A stretch of 64,000 nucleotides of DNA from Sphaerisporangium fuscum. Lineage in GTDB: Bacteria > Actinomycetota > Actinomycetes > Streptosporangiales > Streptosporangiaceae. Of the stretch, positions 1 through 6,266 are shown one piece after another. Position 1 is the first letter of the stretch; each line of letters begins with the position of its first letter. The translations under genes and the position numbers were made by a program. The DNA lies in assembly GCF_018531465.1 (NCBI RefSeq), contig NZ_JAHDTF010000036.1, forward strand, positions 1-64,000, given 5' to 3'. A model generated the notes under the pieces. That model was not told the DNA's origin. It did not search any database and was given only the letters and a program-made list of their open reading frames with translations.

Positions 1-147
1 TCCCGCCGCCGGCCGGGACCGGCGTCCACGCCGCACGCCCGGCCGGGCGGAGCGGGCGGCGGGCCGTGCGGCGGCGCGGAGCGCCGTCGCCTTGATACCT
101 AAAAGCACAATTCGGCAAGATTCCCGATGCTCGTCCGGGCGGCTGGT
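1..147. other. Window-edge stretch without a gene
   Basis: The first 90 bases are almost pure G/C, then an A/T-richer stretch (about 91-130) follows downstream of the Nudix gene. I see no open reading frame with plausible start and no copy of the tRNA-Ser attachment core. Confidence 0.5.
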
Positions 148-576
148 TCAGAGCAGGTGGGTGCCGTCGTGGTGGCGGATGGCCGGCGTGTGGTCGTCGC
201 GCATGGCGTCCAGGACGCGGACGGCGAAGGCTTCGGATGCGAGGGTGCGGACCTCGTCTGCGGTGACCCAGCGGTATGAGCGGGTCTCGTCGGTTTCGGT
301 GAGGTGGCCGCCGATGACTTTGCAGCGGAAGACCAGGGCGACGATGCCTCGGGTCATGTTCTTGTAGACGCCGGTGAGGGTGACGGGTTCGACGTCGAGG
401 CCGGTTTCCTCGCGGACTTCGCGGAGTAGGCCGGTGATGATGTCCTCGTCGCGTTCGAGTATGCCGCCTGGGGCTTCCCAGTGGCCGTTGTCGCGGCGTT
501 GGGTGAGCAGGGCGCGGCCTTGGTCGTCGATGATCACGCCTGCCACGCTGACAGAGTGCGTGTTCTGGTGATCCAT
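148..576 (-). CDS. Nudix hydrolase
   Basis: A 142-residue single-domain Nudix protein that would hydrolyse a nucleoside diphosphate linked to another moiety; the substrate cannot be told from sequence. The Nudix box is complete around residues 37-60 (G, five residues, E, seven residues, then REVREETGL). A GGAGG ribosome binding site sits 8 bases before the ATG. It is transcribed away from the adjacent GntR gene; the two start codons are 74 bases apart, so they share a divergent control region. Nudix genes of this size are common cargo of actinomycete integrative elements and plasmids. Whether it protects against oxidised nucleotides or has a regulatory role is unknown. Confidence 0.85.
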   Translation of the reverse strand: MDHQNTHSVSVAGVIIDDQGRALLTQRRDNGHWEAPGGILERDEDIITGLLREVREETGLDVEPVTLTGVYKNMTRGIVALVFRCKVIGGHLTETDETRSYRWVTADEVRTLASEAFAVRVLDAMRDDHTPAIRHHDGTHLL

Positions 577-618
577 CGGGATTACCTCCGGCCGTTCGGG
601 TCGCTATCCTCGACCGTA

Positions 619-632
619 GTACACGTATGTAC
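619..632. promoter_or_regulatory. Inverted repeat in GntR/Nudix divergent region
   Basis: Arms GTACA and TGTAC with a CGTA spacer lie just upstream of the GntR start codon and its ribosome binding site. The position suits an autoregulatory operator. No protein can be assigned to it from sequence alone. Confidence 0.4.
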
Positions 633-650
633 AAGTTGAGGAGTCGGGTC

Positions 651-1436
651 ATGGCCGAGCTGCCGTTGCCGGATCTGGACCCGACCAGCGATCGGGCGGT
701 CTTCCGTCAGATCGCCGATCACATCCGCGATGCGATCGAGCAAGGCACCTTGGCCGAGGGTGAGAAGGTGCCCTCGGAAGCTCAGCTCATGCAACACTAC
801 GGCGTCGCGAGGATGACCATCCGCAACGCTCTCCAGGTCCTTCAAGGTGAAGGGCTGACGGTCGCTGAGCATGGGCGCGGTGTCTTCGTCCGCTCACATC
901 CTCCGGTCCGGCGGCTGGCTTCGGACCGGTTCGCGCGTCGTCACCGTGAGCAGGGTAAGGCCGCTTTCATCGCCGAGACGGAAGGGGCCGGCGGGAAGCC
1001 GACCGTGGACTCGATAAAGATCACGGAGGAGGCGCCTCCGGCGAACGTGGCGGCGCTTCTTCGGCTGAGTGAAGGTGATCAGGTGATCCGCCGTTCTCGC
1101 CGGTACCTGATCAACGGTCAGCCGGTAGAGACGGCGGTCTCCTATATCCCGGCGGAGATCGCTCGCGGTACGCGGATCGCTGAGGCGGACAGCGGGCCGG
1201 GTGGCATCTATGCCCGCATAGAGGAGTTGGGGTACCGGCTGGATCACTTCGTGGAGGAGATCAAGTCGCGTATGCCGCTGCGGGAGGAGATGCGGGCGCT
1301 CAAGCTCGCCCCTGGTGTCCCGGTGTTTCACCTGGTCAGAACCGCGTACACGACGGCTGGCAAGCCGGTCGAGGTCTGCGACACGGTGATGTCGAGTGAC
1401 GCCTACGTGCTGTCGTACGAACTGCCTGCCCGGTAG
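651..1436 (+). CDS. GntR-family regulator (HutC/UTRA type)
   Basis: An N-terminal winged-helix GntR domain (about residues 15-80, with the typical run LPSE/VPSEAQL then MTIRNALQVL) is followed by a UTRA ligand-binding domain (about 100-255), which marks the HutC subgroup. I start it at ATG 651 because GAGGAG lies 7 bases upstream; an in-frame ATG at 627 has no ribosome binding site and overlaps the inverted repeat. In this class of element such regulators silence replication and transfer genes. Two copies of a 16-base palindrome lie directly downstream (1447-1498) inside a strong promoter, and resemble the DasR/HutC-type TCTAGA-centred operator, so this protein is the prime candidate to bind there. 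The ligand is unknown. Confidence 0.85.
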   Translation: MAELPLPDLDPTSDRAVFRQIADHIRDAIEQGTLAEGEKVPSEAQLMQHYGVARMTIRNALQVLQGEGLTVAEHGRGVFVRSHPPVRRLASDRFARRHREQGKAAFIAETEGAGGKPTVDSIKITEEAPPANVAALLRLSEGDQVIRRSRRYLINGQPVETAVSYIPAEIARGTRIAEADSGPGGIYARIEELGYRLDHFVEEIKSRMPLREEMRALKLAPGVPVFHLVRTAYTTAGKPVEVCDTVMSSDAYVLSYELPAR

Positions 1437-1439
1437 GGC

Positions 1440-1498
1440 TTGACGAACTCCTCTAGAGGAGTCATAAATGACTGAGCAAAGCACTCCTCTAGGCGAGT
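1440..1498 (+). promoter_or_regulatory. Promoter with two TCTAG-centred operators
   Basis: TTGACG (1440-1445) and CATAAA (1463-1468) are separated by exactly 17 bases, and this spacer is filled by the perfect 16-base palindrome ACTCCTCTAGAGGAGT (1447-1462). A second, imperfect copy ACTCCTCTAGGCGAGT occupies 1483-1498, just past the expected transcription start. Bound repressor would block RNA polymerase. The form resembles HutC/DasR-type GntR sites. Confidence 0.7.
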
Positions 1499-1554
1499 AG
1501 ACGCCTAAGTGAGAGCGGGTCATTGCATCCTCCAACCGGGCGGAGTCGAGCCTC

Positions 1555-1725
1555 ATGCCACCTGACCTGTGCACGTCCTGTGAAGGGCGCGGATGGAAGT
1601 ACGTAAGCCCTCGGCGCGGGCTGCTCGCCGTGCCCGGTGGTAGCGCTTCCGCTCGTCGTGTTCGGGAGCCGTGCTCCACGTGCTGGCGCGGCGGGTCGTC
1701 GGTGGTTGAGGAGTCGGCAACGTGA
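1555..1725 (+). CDS. Small zinc-ribbon protein (DnaJ-type CxxCxGxG)
   Basis: A 56-residue reading frame with ATG 1555 preceded by GGAG. It has CTSCEGRGW at residues 6-14, which is the CxxCxGxG knuckle known from DnaJ zinc fingers, and a second CSTC pair at residues 40-43, so one zinc site is likely. The stop overlaps the GTG of the next gene (GTGA at 1722-1725), which argues strongly that it is translated. It is the first gene behind the operator-controlled promoter. Small zinc-ribbon proteins of this kind are frequent in actinomycete plasmids and AICEs; their role is not established. Confidence 0.7.
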   Translation: MPPDLCTSCEGRGWKYVSPRRGLLAVPGGSASARRVREPCSTCWRGGSSVVEESAT

Positions 1726-2039
1726 AGAGCTGGCGGCGCATGATGAGTGCGGGCGGGGGACGGTCGGGCCAGCGGACATGTGGGCGTCACAGCGCGGGCT
1801 ACCGTCCGATGGCCGTGACCGGGCGGGTCTTCGATGCCGTCTCGGCTGCGCAGGCCGTGCAGCTCGATCAGCTCGAACCGGGTTGGCTGGTCTGGTACGG
1901 CCAGTACAGTCGTCGATTCTTTGCCATTTGCCTGACGGGTCTGGCCGTGCCTGCTCGCGTTGAGGCGTGCTCCCCGCATCAACTGCGGCAGGGCATGCGT
2001 GAGGCGGAGGCTTCGGCCCGGGTGGCGGTGGCGTCGTGA
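1722..2039 (+). CDS. Conserved AICE protein of unknown function
   Basis: Up to 105 residues from GTG 1722; ATG codons at 1740, 1743 and 1809 are alternatives. The recognisable core begins at MAVTGRVFDAV and contains an aromatic-rich segment (GWLVWYGQYSRRFFAI) that suggests a small beta-rich fold. Four-base overlap with the zinc-ribbon gene before it and with the gene after it show one operon. I recognise the type as recurring beside GntR regulators in Streptomyces and Streptosporangiales integrative elements, but do not know a function. Confidence 0.65.
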   Translation: MKSWRRMMSAGGGRSGQRTCGRHSAGYRPMAVTGRVFDAVSAAQAVQLDQLEPGWLVWYGQYSRRFFAICLTGLAVPARVEACSPHQLRQGMREAEASARVAVAS

Positions 2040-2392
2040 TGCCGATCCAGGGACTCAGTCGTAAGCAGGTCAAGTCCCAGCTTGAAGCGCTGGCCGGGCT
2101 GCGCGAGATCCTTATCGACCATGGGGTGCGCTGTCTGATCGTGGAGCCGATCCGTCTGACCGTGGCGCCTCGGTGGTGGACGGTCGACTACCAGGCGCCG
2201 TACATGGAGGTCCGTGACGGGGAGGGGCTCCGCGCCACCGTTTCTGTCGTGGAGCGCATGGGCCGTAGGTCGCGTTTCTCTGTGATCCGGCCCGGTGACG
2301 ATCCGGCCGAGTTGAGCGACATCCAGGACACCAAGGCGGTGGCTGAACGCATCCTCTCGCGTGCCACGGACGGTGAGCATGGGGCGCACTGA
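2036..2392 (+). CDS. Hypothetical AICE protein
   Basis: 118 residues from GTG 2036 (or ATG 2039), overlapping the stop of the previous gene. No membrane segment or metal motif. The N-terminus looks helical (LSRKQVKSQLEALAGLREIL) and the middle strand-rich. Part of the operon started at the promoter near 1440-1468. Function not recognised. Confidence 0.6.
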   Translation: MMPIQGLSRKQVKSQLEALAGLREILIDHGVRCLIVEPIRLTVAPRWWTVDYQAPYMEVRDGEGLRATVSVVERMGRRSRFSVIRPGDDPAELSDIQDTKAVAERILSRATDGEHGAH

Positions 2393-2639
2393 GCCGGTGA
2401 GCCTCGGTGCGCTGACGGCCAAGTACGGCCGACACTGGGAGATCATGGATTCAGCCGGGGGTGGGTGGATCGCCGTACGGCGTCACGGTGTGTCGAAGAG
2501 AGCACTTGATCGCGGACTGTCGAACGTCCGATGCGCCGACACGCTCGAAGAACTGGGGCAGCACTTGCTCTGCGAAGCGCAGATCGAGCAACGGGCTGCC
2601 GTCTTTCCGGGTGCTGCTCCCGCCGAGGCTCCTGCGTGA
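2379..2639 (+). CDS. Hypothetical AICE protein
   Basis: 86 residues from ATG 2379; an in-frame start at 2361 is also possible. It overlaps the end of the previous gene by 14 bases and is the last gene of the operon, being followed at 2673 by a hairpin. Sequence features: GALTAKYGRHWEI and RRHGVSKRALDRG, with a C-terminal Ala/Pro tail. No known domain recognised. Confidence 0.55.
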   Translation: MGRTEPVSLGALTAKYGRHWEIMDSAGGGWIAVRRHGVSKRALDRGLSNVRCADTLEELGQHLLCEAQIEQRAAVFPGAAPAEAPA

Positions 2640-2672
2640 GCACGTAGATCCAACCCGTAGCAACACAAGGTC

Positions 2673-2697
2673 ACGCCCAGCTTTCCTGGCTGGGCGT
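2673..2697 (+). terminator. Hairpin terminator of small-gene operon
   Basis: Perfect 9-base arms (2673-2681 and 2689-2697, ACGCCCAGC and its complement) around a 7-base loop, 34 bases after the last stop codon. There is no U-tract, which is usual in this group. Confidence 0.65.
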
Positions 2698-2710
2698 TGC
2701 TGTCTATGCT

Positions 2711-2725
2711 GACGACAAGTCGAGT
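2711..2725 (-). promoter_or_regulatory. Putative auto-operator of second GntR gene
   Basis: Read on the minus strand the site is ACTCGACTTGTCGTC, which shares ACTCG-N3-TGTCG with the two perfect operator arms at 3501-3558. It lies 16 bases before the start codon of the GntR gene. Confidence 0.5.
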
Positions 2726-2740
2726 AGTTGGGTTCTTGTA

Positions 2741-3472
2741 ATGTCGGATGAGCAGTACGCGCCTCCCAAGTATGCCCAGATCGTGACCGCGATCCGGCGC
2801 AAGATCGCAGATGGGACATACCCGCCCGGCTCGCAGTTGCCGTCCGAGACCCAACTGGTTCGGGAATTCGCGGTCAGTCGCCCGACCGTTGTACGGGCGC
2901 TCCAGGTCTTGCAGCTTCGCGGGATCATCGAGCGTGAGCACGGCCGCGGCTCCTACGTGAAGCAGGCCCCGCCTGTCTCGGAAGAGGACACCTCTCGGCC
3001 CGGCCGCGCCGTTCTGGATCGAATCGAGGGCAGCGCGGGCGGCGCGATCCTTCACGCTGGCACGCAACCGGCGCCGGCGAACGTAGCGGCAGTGCTGTCC
3101 CTCCCGGAAGGCACACCCGTCATGATGCGTCGCGTACTGCTCAGCGAGGCGGACGAGCCCTGCGAACTGGTCACCTTCTGGTGTCCGATCGAACTCGCCG
3201 AAGGGACCGACCTGGGCAGGAAAGAGCCGTTGCCCATCAGCGTCCGGCAGCACTTGCAGAGCATCAAGGGGCTACGCCTTGATCACGTCCTGGAGCGCCT
3301 TGCGGCACGTCACCCTCTGCCCCACGAGATCGAGGTGTTCGGGCTGAGCAAGACGGCTGCTGTTCTCGGCGTCCTTGCTCGCGTCTTCGACACGGCGGGC
3401 CGGGTCGCTCTCGTCATTGACATCGCGCTTCCCGGCACCCTTCACGAGTTGGAGGACGCCTACTCACTTTGA
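2741..3472 (+). CDS. GntR-family regulator (HutC/UTRA type), second copy
   Basis: 243 residues. GntR winged helix at residues 5-72 (LPSETQLVREFAVSRPTVVRAL is the recognition region) and a UTRA-like domain at about 90-235. No good ribosome binding site precedes ATG 2741, so translation may be weak or leaderless. It lies directly before the Pra-like activator gene, the same order as the KorSA-pra arrangement of pSAM2-type elements. Two perfect 16-base operator arms sit around the promoter of the next gene (3501-3558), and a related degenerate site lies in its own upstream region (2711-2725), so it probably represses both the transfer/replication operon and itself. Confidence 0.85.
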   Translation: MSDEQYAPPKYAQIVTAIRRKIADGTYPPGSQLPSETQLVREFAVSRPTVVRALQVLQLRGIIEREHGRGSYVKQAPPVSEEDTSRPGRAVLDRIEGSAGGAILHAGTQPAPANVAAVLSLPEGTPVMMRRVLLSEADEPCELVTFWCPIELAEGTDLGRKEPLPISVRQHLQSIKGLRLDHVLERLAARHPLPHEIEVFGLSKTAAVLGVLARVFDTAGRVALVIDIALPGTLHELEDAYSL

Positions 3473-3500
3473 TGTGACGCACGTCACACACATAGACGGA

Positions 3501-3558
3501 AACTCGTATTGTCGAGTGAGCGTTGACGGAGTTACATTCGATCTCGACAATACGAGTT
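3501..3558 (+). promoter_or_regulatory. Promoter of the pra-tra-rep operon with paired operators
   Basis: Two 16-base arms (3501-3516, AACTCGTATTGTCGAG, and 3543-3558, its exact complement) bracket a promoter: TTGACG at 3523-3528 and GACAAT at 3546-3551 with a 17-base spacer. The right arm covers the -10 box and the left lies upstream of the -35 box. This is a classic repressor arrangement, most likely for the GntR protein encoded just upstream. Confidence 0.75.
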
Positions 3559-3583
3559 GTCGACAGAGCGACAGGAGTATGCA

Positions 3584-3997
3584 ATGTCAATCCCTCGCGC
3601 GTTCCGCGTGGACTTCGGCGAGATGTTCCCGCACGGCTGCTACATGGTGGGTGAGGTCGAGCAGGTCAAGGACTTCGAGGCGTCGACGGCGAGTAAGCCG
3701 GTGTGGGCACGGGACAAGGACACCGGTGACTTCATCTGGCAGGTCACGGTCGTGGACTGCGACCCCGAGGCCCGCGAGAAGATGGTGAAGATCAAGGTCA
3801 GCTCGGCGGTTCAGCCGGTCCCCCCGGCACCGCTCCAGGGCCTGCCGTTCATCCCGGTCGAGTTCGACGGTCTCACCGTCACGCCGTGGCTGAACGGGCA
3901 GCGGATCGCCTACTCGGTTCGGGCGCGGGACATGCGTGCTCCTCGGGCCGGCGCTTCGGTCTCCAAGCCCGCCGCGAGTGCCAAGGACGCGGCGTGA
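3584..3997 (+). CDS. Pra-like activator of replication, integration and excision
   Basis: 137 residues from ATG 3584, with AGGAG 6 bases upstream; the longer frame from 3557 begins inside the operator. The N-terminus MSIPRAFRVDFGEMFPHGCY and the segment VWARDKDTGDFIWQVTVVD are characteristic of proteins annotated as plasmid replication, integration and excision activators in AICEs. In pSAM2 Pra switches on rep, xis and int. As first gene behind the operator pair, it would be the trigger released when the GntR repressor lets go. The last 20 residues are Ala/Ser/Lys-rich and probably unstructured. Confidence 0.8.
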   Translation: MSIPRAFRVDFGEMFPHGCYMVGEVEQVKDFEASTASKPVWARDKDTGDFIWQVTVVDCDPEAREKMVKIKVSSAVQPVPPAPLQGLPFIPVEFDGLTVTPWLNGQRIAYSVRARDMRAPRAGASVSKPAASAKDAA

Positions 3998-4278
3998 TGG
4001 GCGGGCGAGTCAACGGATCCTGGCAGACCACCGCGTTGCACGTGGACGGGCGGGGCCGGTCGGCATGCTTCGTCTACCCGCACCGCACACCGATCTTCGA
4101 GGTGTCGGCCGGTAACTCGATCGTCAAGGTCACCTTGCACGCCAACCGGATCGACTACGCCTCGCTGCTGTTCGCCCGCGAGCTGGCCGAGCAGGCGCGG
4201 GCCTTCACCGAGGAGGTCGAGCGGCTGCACCACATCCAGATCACCCGTCAGTCCAGGCGAGAGGAGAGCATGGCGTGA
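3997..4278 (+). CDS. Small AICE protein, paralogue 1
   Basis: 93 residues; ATG 3997 overlaps the stop of the Pra-like gene (TGATG). It shares with the next protein the C-terminal pattern FARELxxxAxAFxxxxERL and a preceding hydrophobic strand segment, so the two are tandem paralogues. No function recognised; such pairs are typical between pra and tra genes. Confidence 0.65.
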   Translation: MGGRVNGSWQTTALHVDGRGRSACFVYPHRTPIFEVSAGNSIVKVTLHANRIDYASLLFARELAEQARAFTEEVERLHHIQITRQSRREESMA

Positions 4279-4598
4279 GCGGCTACAGCTACACCACCAT
4301 CACGATGGTGCCGGGGGAATCGCCTCGGGTCGGGATGCACCTCTATCCCGACGAGACCGCCACGGTTCGCTACTTCCCGCCACGGGACACCCCGGCGGCC
4401 TTCATCGGCATCGACTTCGCCGACTCACAGGTCAACATCGGCTTGACCCGCGACACGAGCGTGACCGACGCCCAGGTGAAGTTCGCCCGCGAGCTGTTCA
4501 ACGCTGCGGCGGCCTTCCTGGCCGACTGCGAGCGGCTGCGCGACGAACACGCCGCCGGCGATTCCTCCGAGCAGGTCGAGCCCGGCAAGGCTGCCTGA
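4275..4598 (+). CDS. Small AICE protein, paralogue 2
   Basis: 107 residues from GTG 4275, overlapping the previous stop by four bases. Related to its upstream neighbour in the segment VKFARELFNAAAAFLADCERL. The N-terminal half (TMVPGESPRVGMHLYPDETATVRYFP) looks like a beta sheet. Function unknown. Confidence 0.65.
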   Translation: MSGYSYTTITMVPGESPRVGMHLYPDETATVRYFPPRDTPAAFIGIDFADSQVNIGLTRDTSVTDAQVKFARELFNAAAAFLADCERLRDEHAAGDSSEQVEPGKAA

Positions 4599-4692
4599 CC
4601 GGATTTCGAGCGGGGCCGCTGGAGGCGGCAACTTCCGGCGGCCCCCGGATCTCTCCCCTACACCGCATGTGATGAGAAGAGGCGTTCAGTTT

Positions 4693-6114
4693 ATGCTGCG
4701 CAAACTCCCCGGGGACTACACCCGCGACATCGTCTCCACCGTCCCCAACTCCCTCGTCTTCCGGCCGGTCGTGGTCAACACCCCGGCCATCTTCACGATC
4801 TGCTCGATGCTGTTCCGCACGGTCGTGGGCCTGGTCCGGATGGTGTGGCGTCACCCGATCGCCTGCCTGACCGTCGCCGCCCCGGTCGCCCTGGCCGTGA
4901 CCCTCGGCTGGCGTATCCCCCTGGTGCTCGTCGTCGCCACCGTCTCGGCGCTAGTCGGGTGGCGGCTGACCGATCCGTGGTCCTTCAACGTCTGCGTCGG
5001 GTTACGGCTGCGCGCCTGGTGGCGGTGGATGTGGAACTACCGGCGCCACTGGCAACCGGTCATGGTCGTATCCGGGCTGGCCAAACACCTCGGCGGCCGG
5101 GAGTACCTGCCCCGCCTGCTCAAGGTGACCTGTACGGCGACCGCTGATGTGGTGCGGGTCAAGATGCTGTCCGGTCAGTCGGTCGCCGAGTGGCAGGATC
5201 GGGCCGACAACCTCGCCCATGGCTTCGGCGGGATCGAATGCCGGGTGCAGCTCGACAAGCCCGGCCGCGTGACCCTGCTCTTTCCTCGGCGGGATCTGCT
5301 CGCCACGCCGATATCGGCCTTGCCCGTGTGGGGCGATGTCCGCGTGTCGGAGGTGCCGATCGGACTGCGCGAGGACGGCACGCCGTATCGGCTCAAGCTG
5401 CACGGCACTCATGTGCTGGTGGCCGGCGCGACCGGCTCCGGCAAAGGCTCGTGGCTGTGGTCGGCAATCCGCGGCTTACTCCCCGCCAAGCGGGCGCGGC
5501 TGGTGGAGATCTGGGCGCTGGATCCCAAGCTCATGGAACTGTCCTACGGGCATGAGCTGTTCAACCGGTACGCCGCCACTCCAGAGGCGTGCGCCGAGCT
5601 GCTCGAAGCGGCCGTAAAGGTCATGCAGGAGCGGGCAGGCCGGTTCGCGGGCGTGCAGCGCAACCACCTCCCAACGATCGAGGACCCGTTCATCCTGATC
5701 GTCGTGGATGAGGTGGCGTTCCTGACCGCCTACCAGACCGACCGCAAGCTGAAAGAACGCATCACGGCCGCACTCGCCACGCTCACCACCCAAGGCCGGG
5801 CGGTCGGCGTCGGGGTCCTGGCGGCGCTTCAGGACCCCCGCAAAGAGGTCCTGAGCATCCGCAACCTGTTCCCCGACAAGATCGCGCTTCGGCTGGATGA
5901 GTCGCCTCAGGTGGATCTCGTGCTCGGCGACGGGGCACGTGATCGGGGCGCGTTAGCGGATCAGATCTCCTCGGACCCGGCAACGGGCGCGGGAGTGGGC
6001 TACGTGCGGCTGGAAGCCTCCCCCGAACCGGTGCGCGTCCGGGCCGCCTACGTCTCCGACACAGACATCCGCGCCATGGTCGCCGAGTACGCCGAGGCCG
6101 GTGATGCCCGATGA
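4693..6114 (+). CDS. FtsK/SpoIIIE-type conjugal DNA translocase (TraSA-like)
   Basis: 473 residues from ATG 4693, 10 bases after AGAGG; GTG 4669 and ATG 4672 are alternatives. Two or three hydrophobic segments between residues 25 and 90 anchor it in the membrane. The motor domain has Walker A GATGSGKGS near residue 245 and Walker B LIVVDEV near 334, followed by the FtsK-type sensor region (TLTTQGRAVGVGVLAALQDPRKE). Proteins of this family alone move double-stranded DNA between actinomycete mycelia, without relaxase or type IV pilus. It is the core transfer gene of the element, co-transcribed with pra and rep. Its short cytoplasmic C-terminus presumably reads a clt site, which I did not locate. 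Confidence 0.9.
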   Translation: MLRKLPGDYTRDIVSTVPNSLVFRPVVVNTPAIFTICSMLFRTVVGLVRMVWRHPIACLTVAAPVALAVTLGWRIPLVLVVATVSALVGWRLTDPWSFNVCVGLRLRAWWRWMWNYRRHWQPVMVVSGLAKHLGGREYLPRLLKVTCTATADVVRVKMLSGQSVAEWQDRADNLAHGFGGIECRVQLDKPGRVTLLFPRRDLLATPISALPVWGDVRVSEVPIGLREDGTPYRLKLHGTHVLVAGATGSGKGSWLWSAIRGLLPAKRARLVEIWALDPKLMELSYGHELFNRYAATPEACAELLEAAVKVMQERAGRFAGVQRNHLPTIEDPFILIVVDEVAFLTAYQTDRKLKERITAALATLTTQGRAVGVGVLAALQDPRKEVLSIRNLFPDKIALRLDESPQVDLVLGDGARDRGALADQISSDPATGAGVGYVRLEASPEPVRVRAAYVSDTDIRAMVAEYAEAGDAR

Positions 6115-6266
6115 GCCTGGTTCACCTGCTCGACGGCCTGCGCTGCGAGGTATGCCGGTGCCTGGACGTGCTGTGGCTGGATCCGGTGCGAGGCCTGGTC
6201 GAGTGCCGCGAATGCCACCAGATCGCCCTCACCCTCCCGGCCGTCGACCGGGGTGAGGCCGCGTGA
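6111..6266 (+). CDS. Small zinc-ribbon protein
   Basis: A 51-residue frame whose ATG overlaps the stop of the translocase (ATGA, 6111-6114) and whose stop overlaps the GTG of the replication initiator (GTGA, 6263-6266). It has CEVC at residues 12-15 and CREC at 32-35, spaced as one four-cysteine zinc ribbon. Coupling on both sides makes translation near certain. It may bind Rep or Tra or the origin; this is only inference from position. Confidence 0.75.
   Translation: MSLVHLLDGLRCEVCRCLDVLWLDPVRGLVECRECHQIALTLPAVDRGEAA

Noticed and set aside
1-147. Possible left attachment site of the first element
   Set aside because: No match to the tRNA-Ser 3' segment was found, so the left end must lie outside.
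894-1982. Long minus-strand frame opposite the GntR gene
   Set aside because: Arg/Pro-rich shadow of a well supported plus-strand gene, without ribosome binding site.
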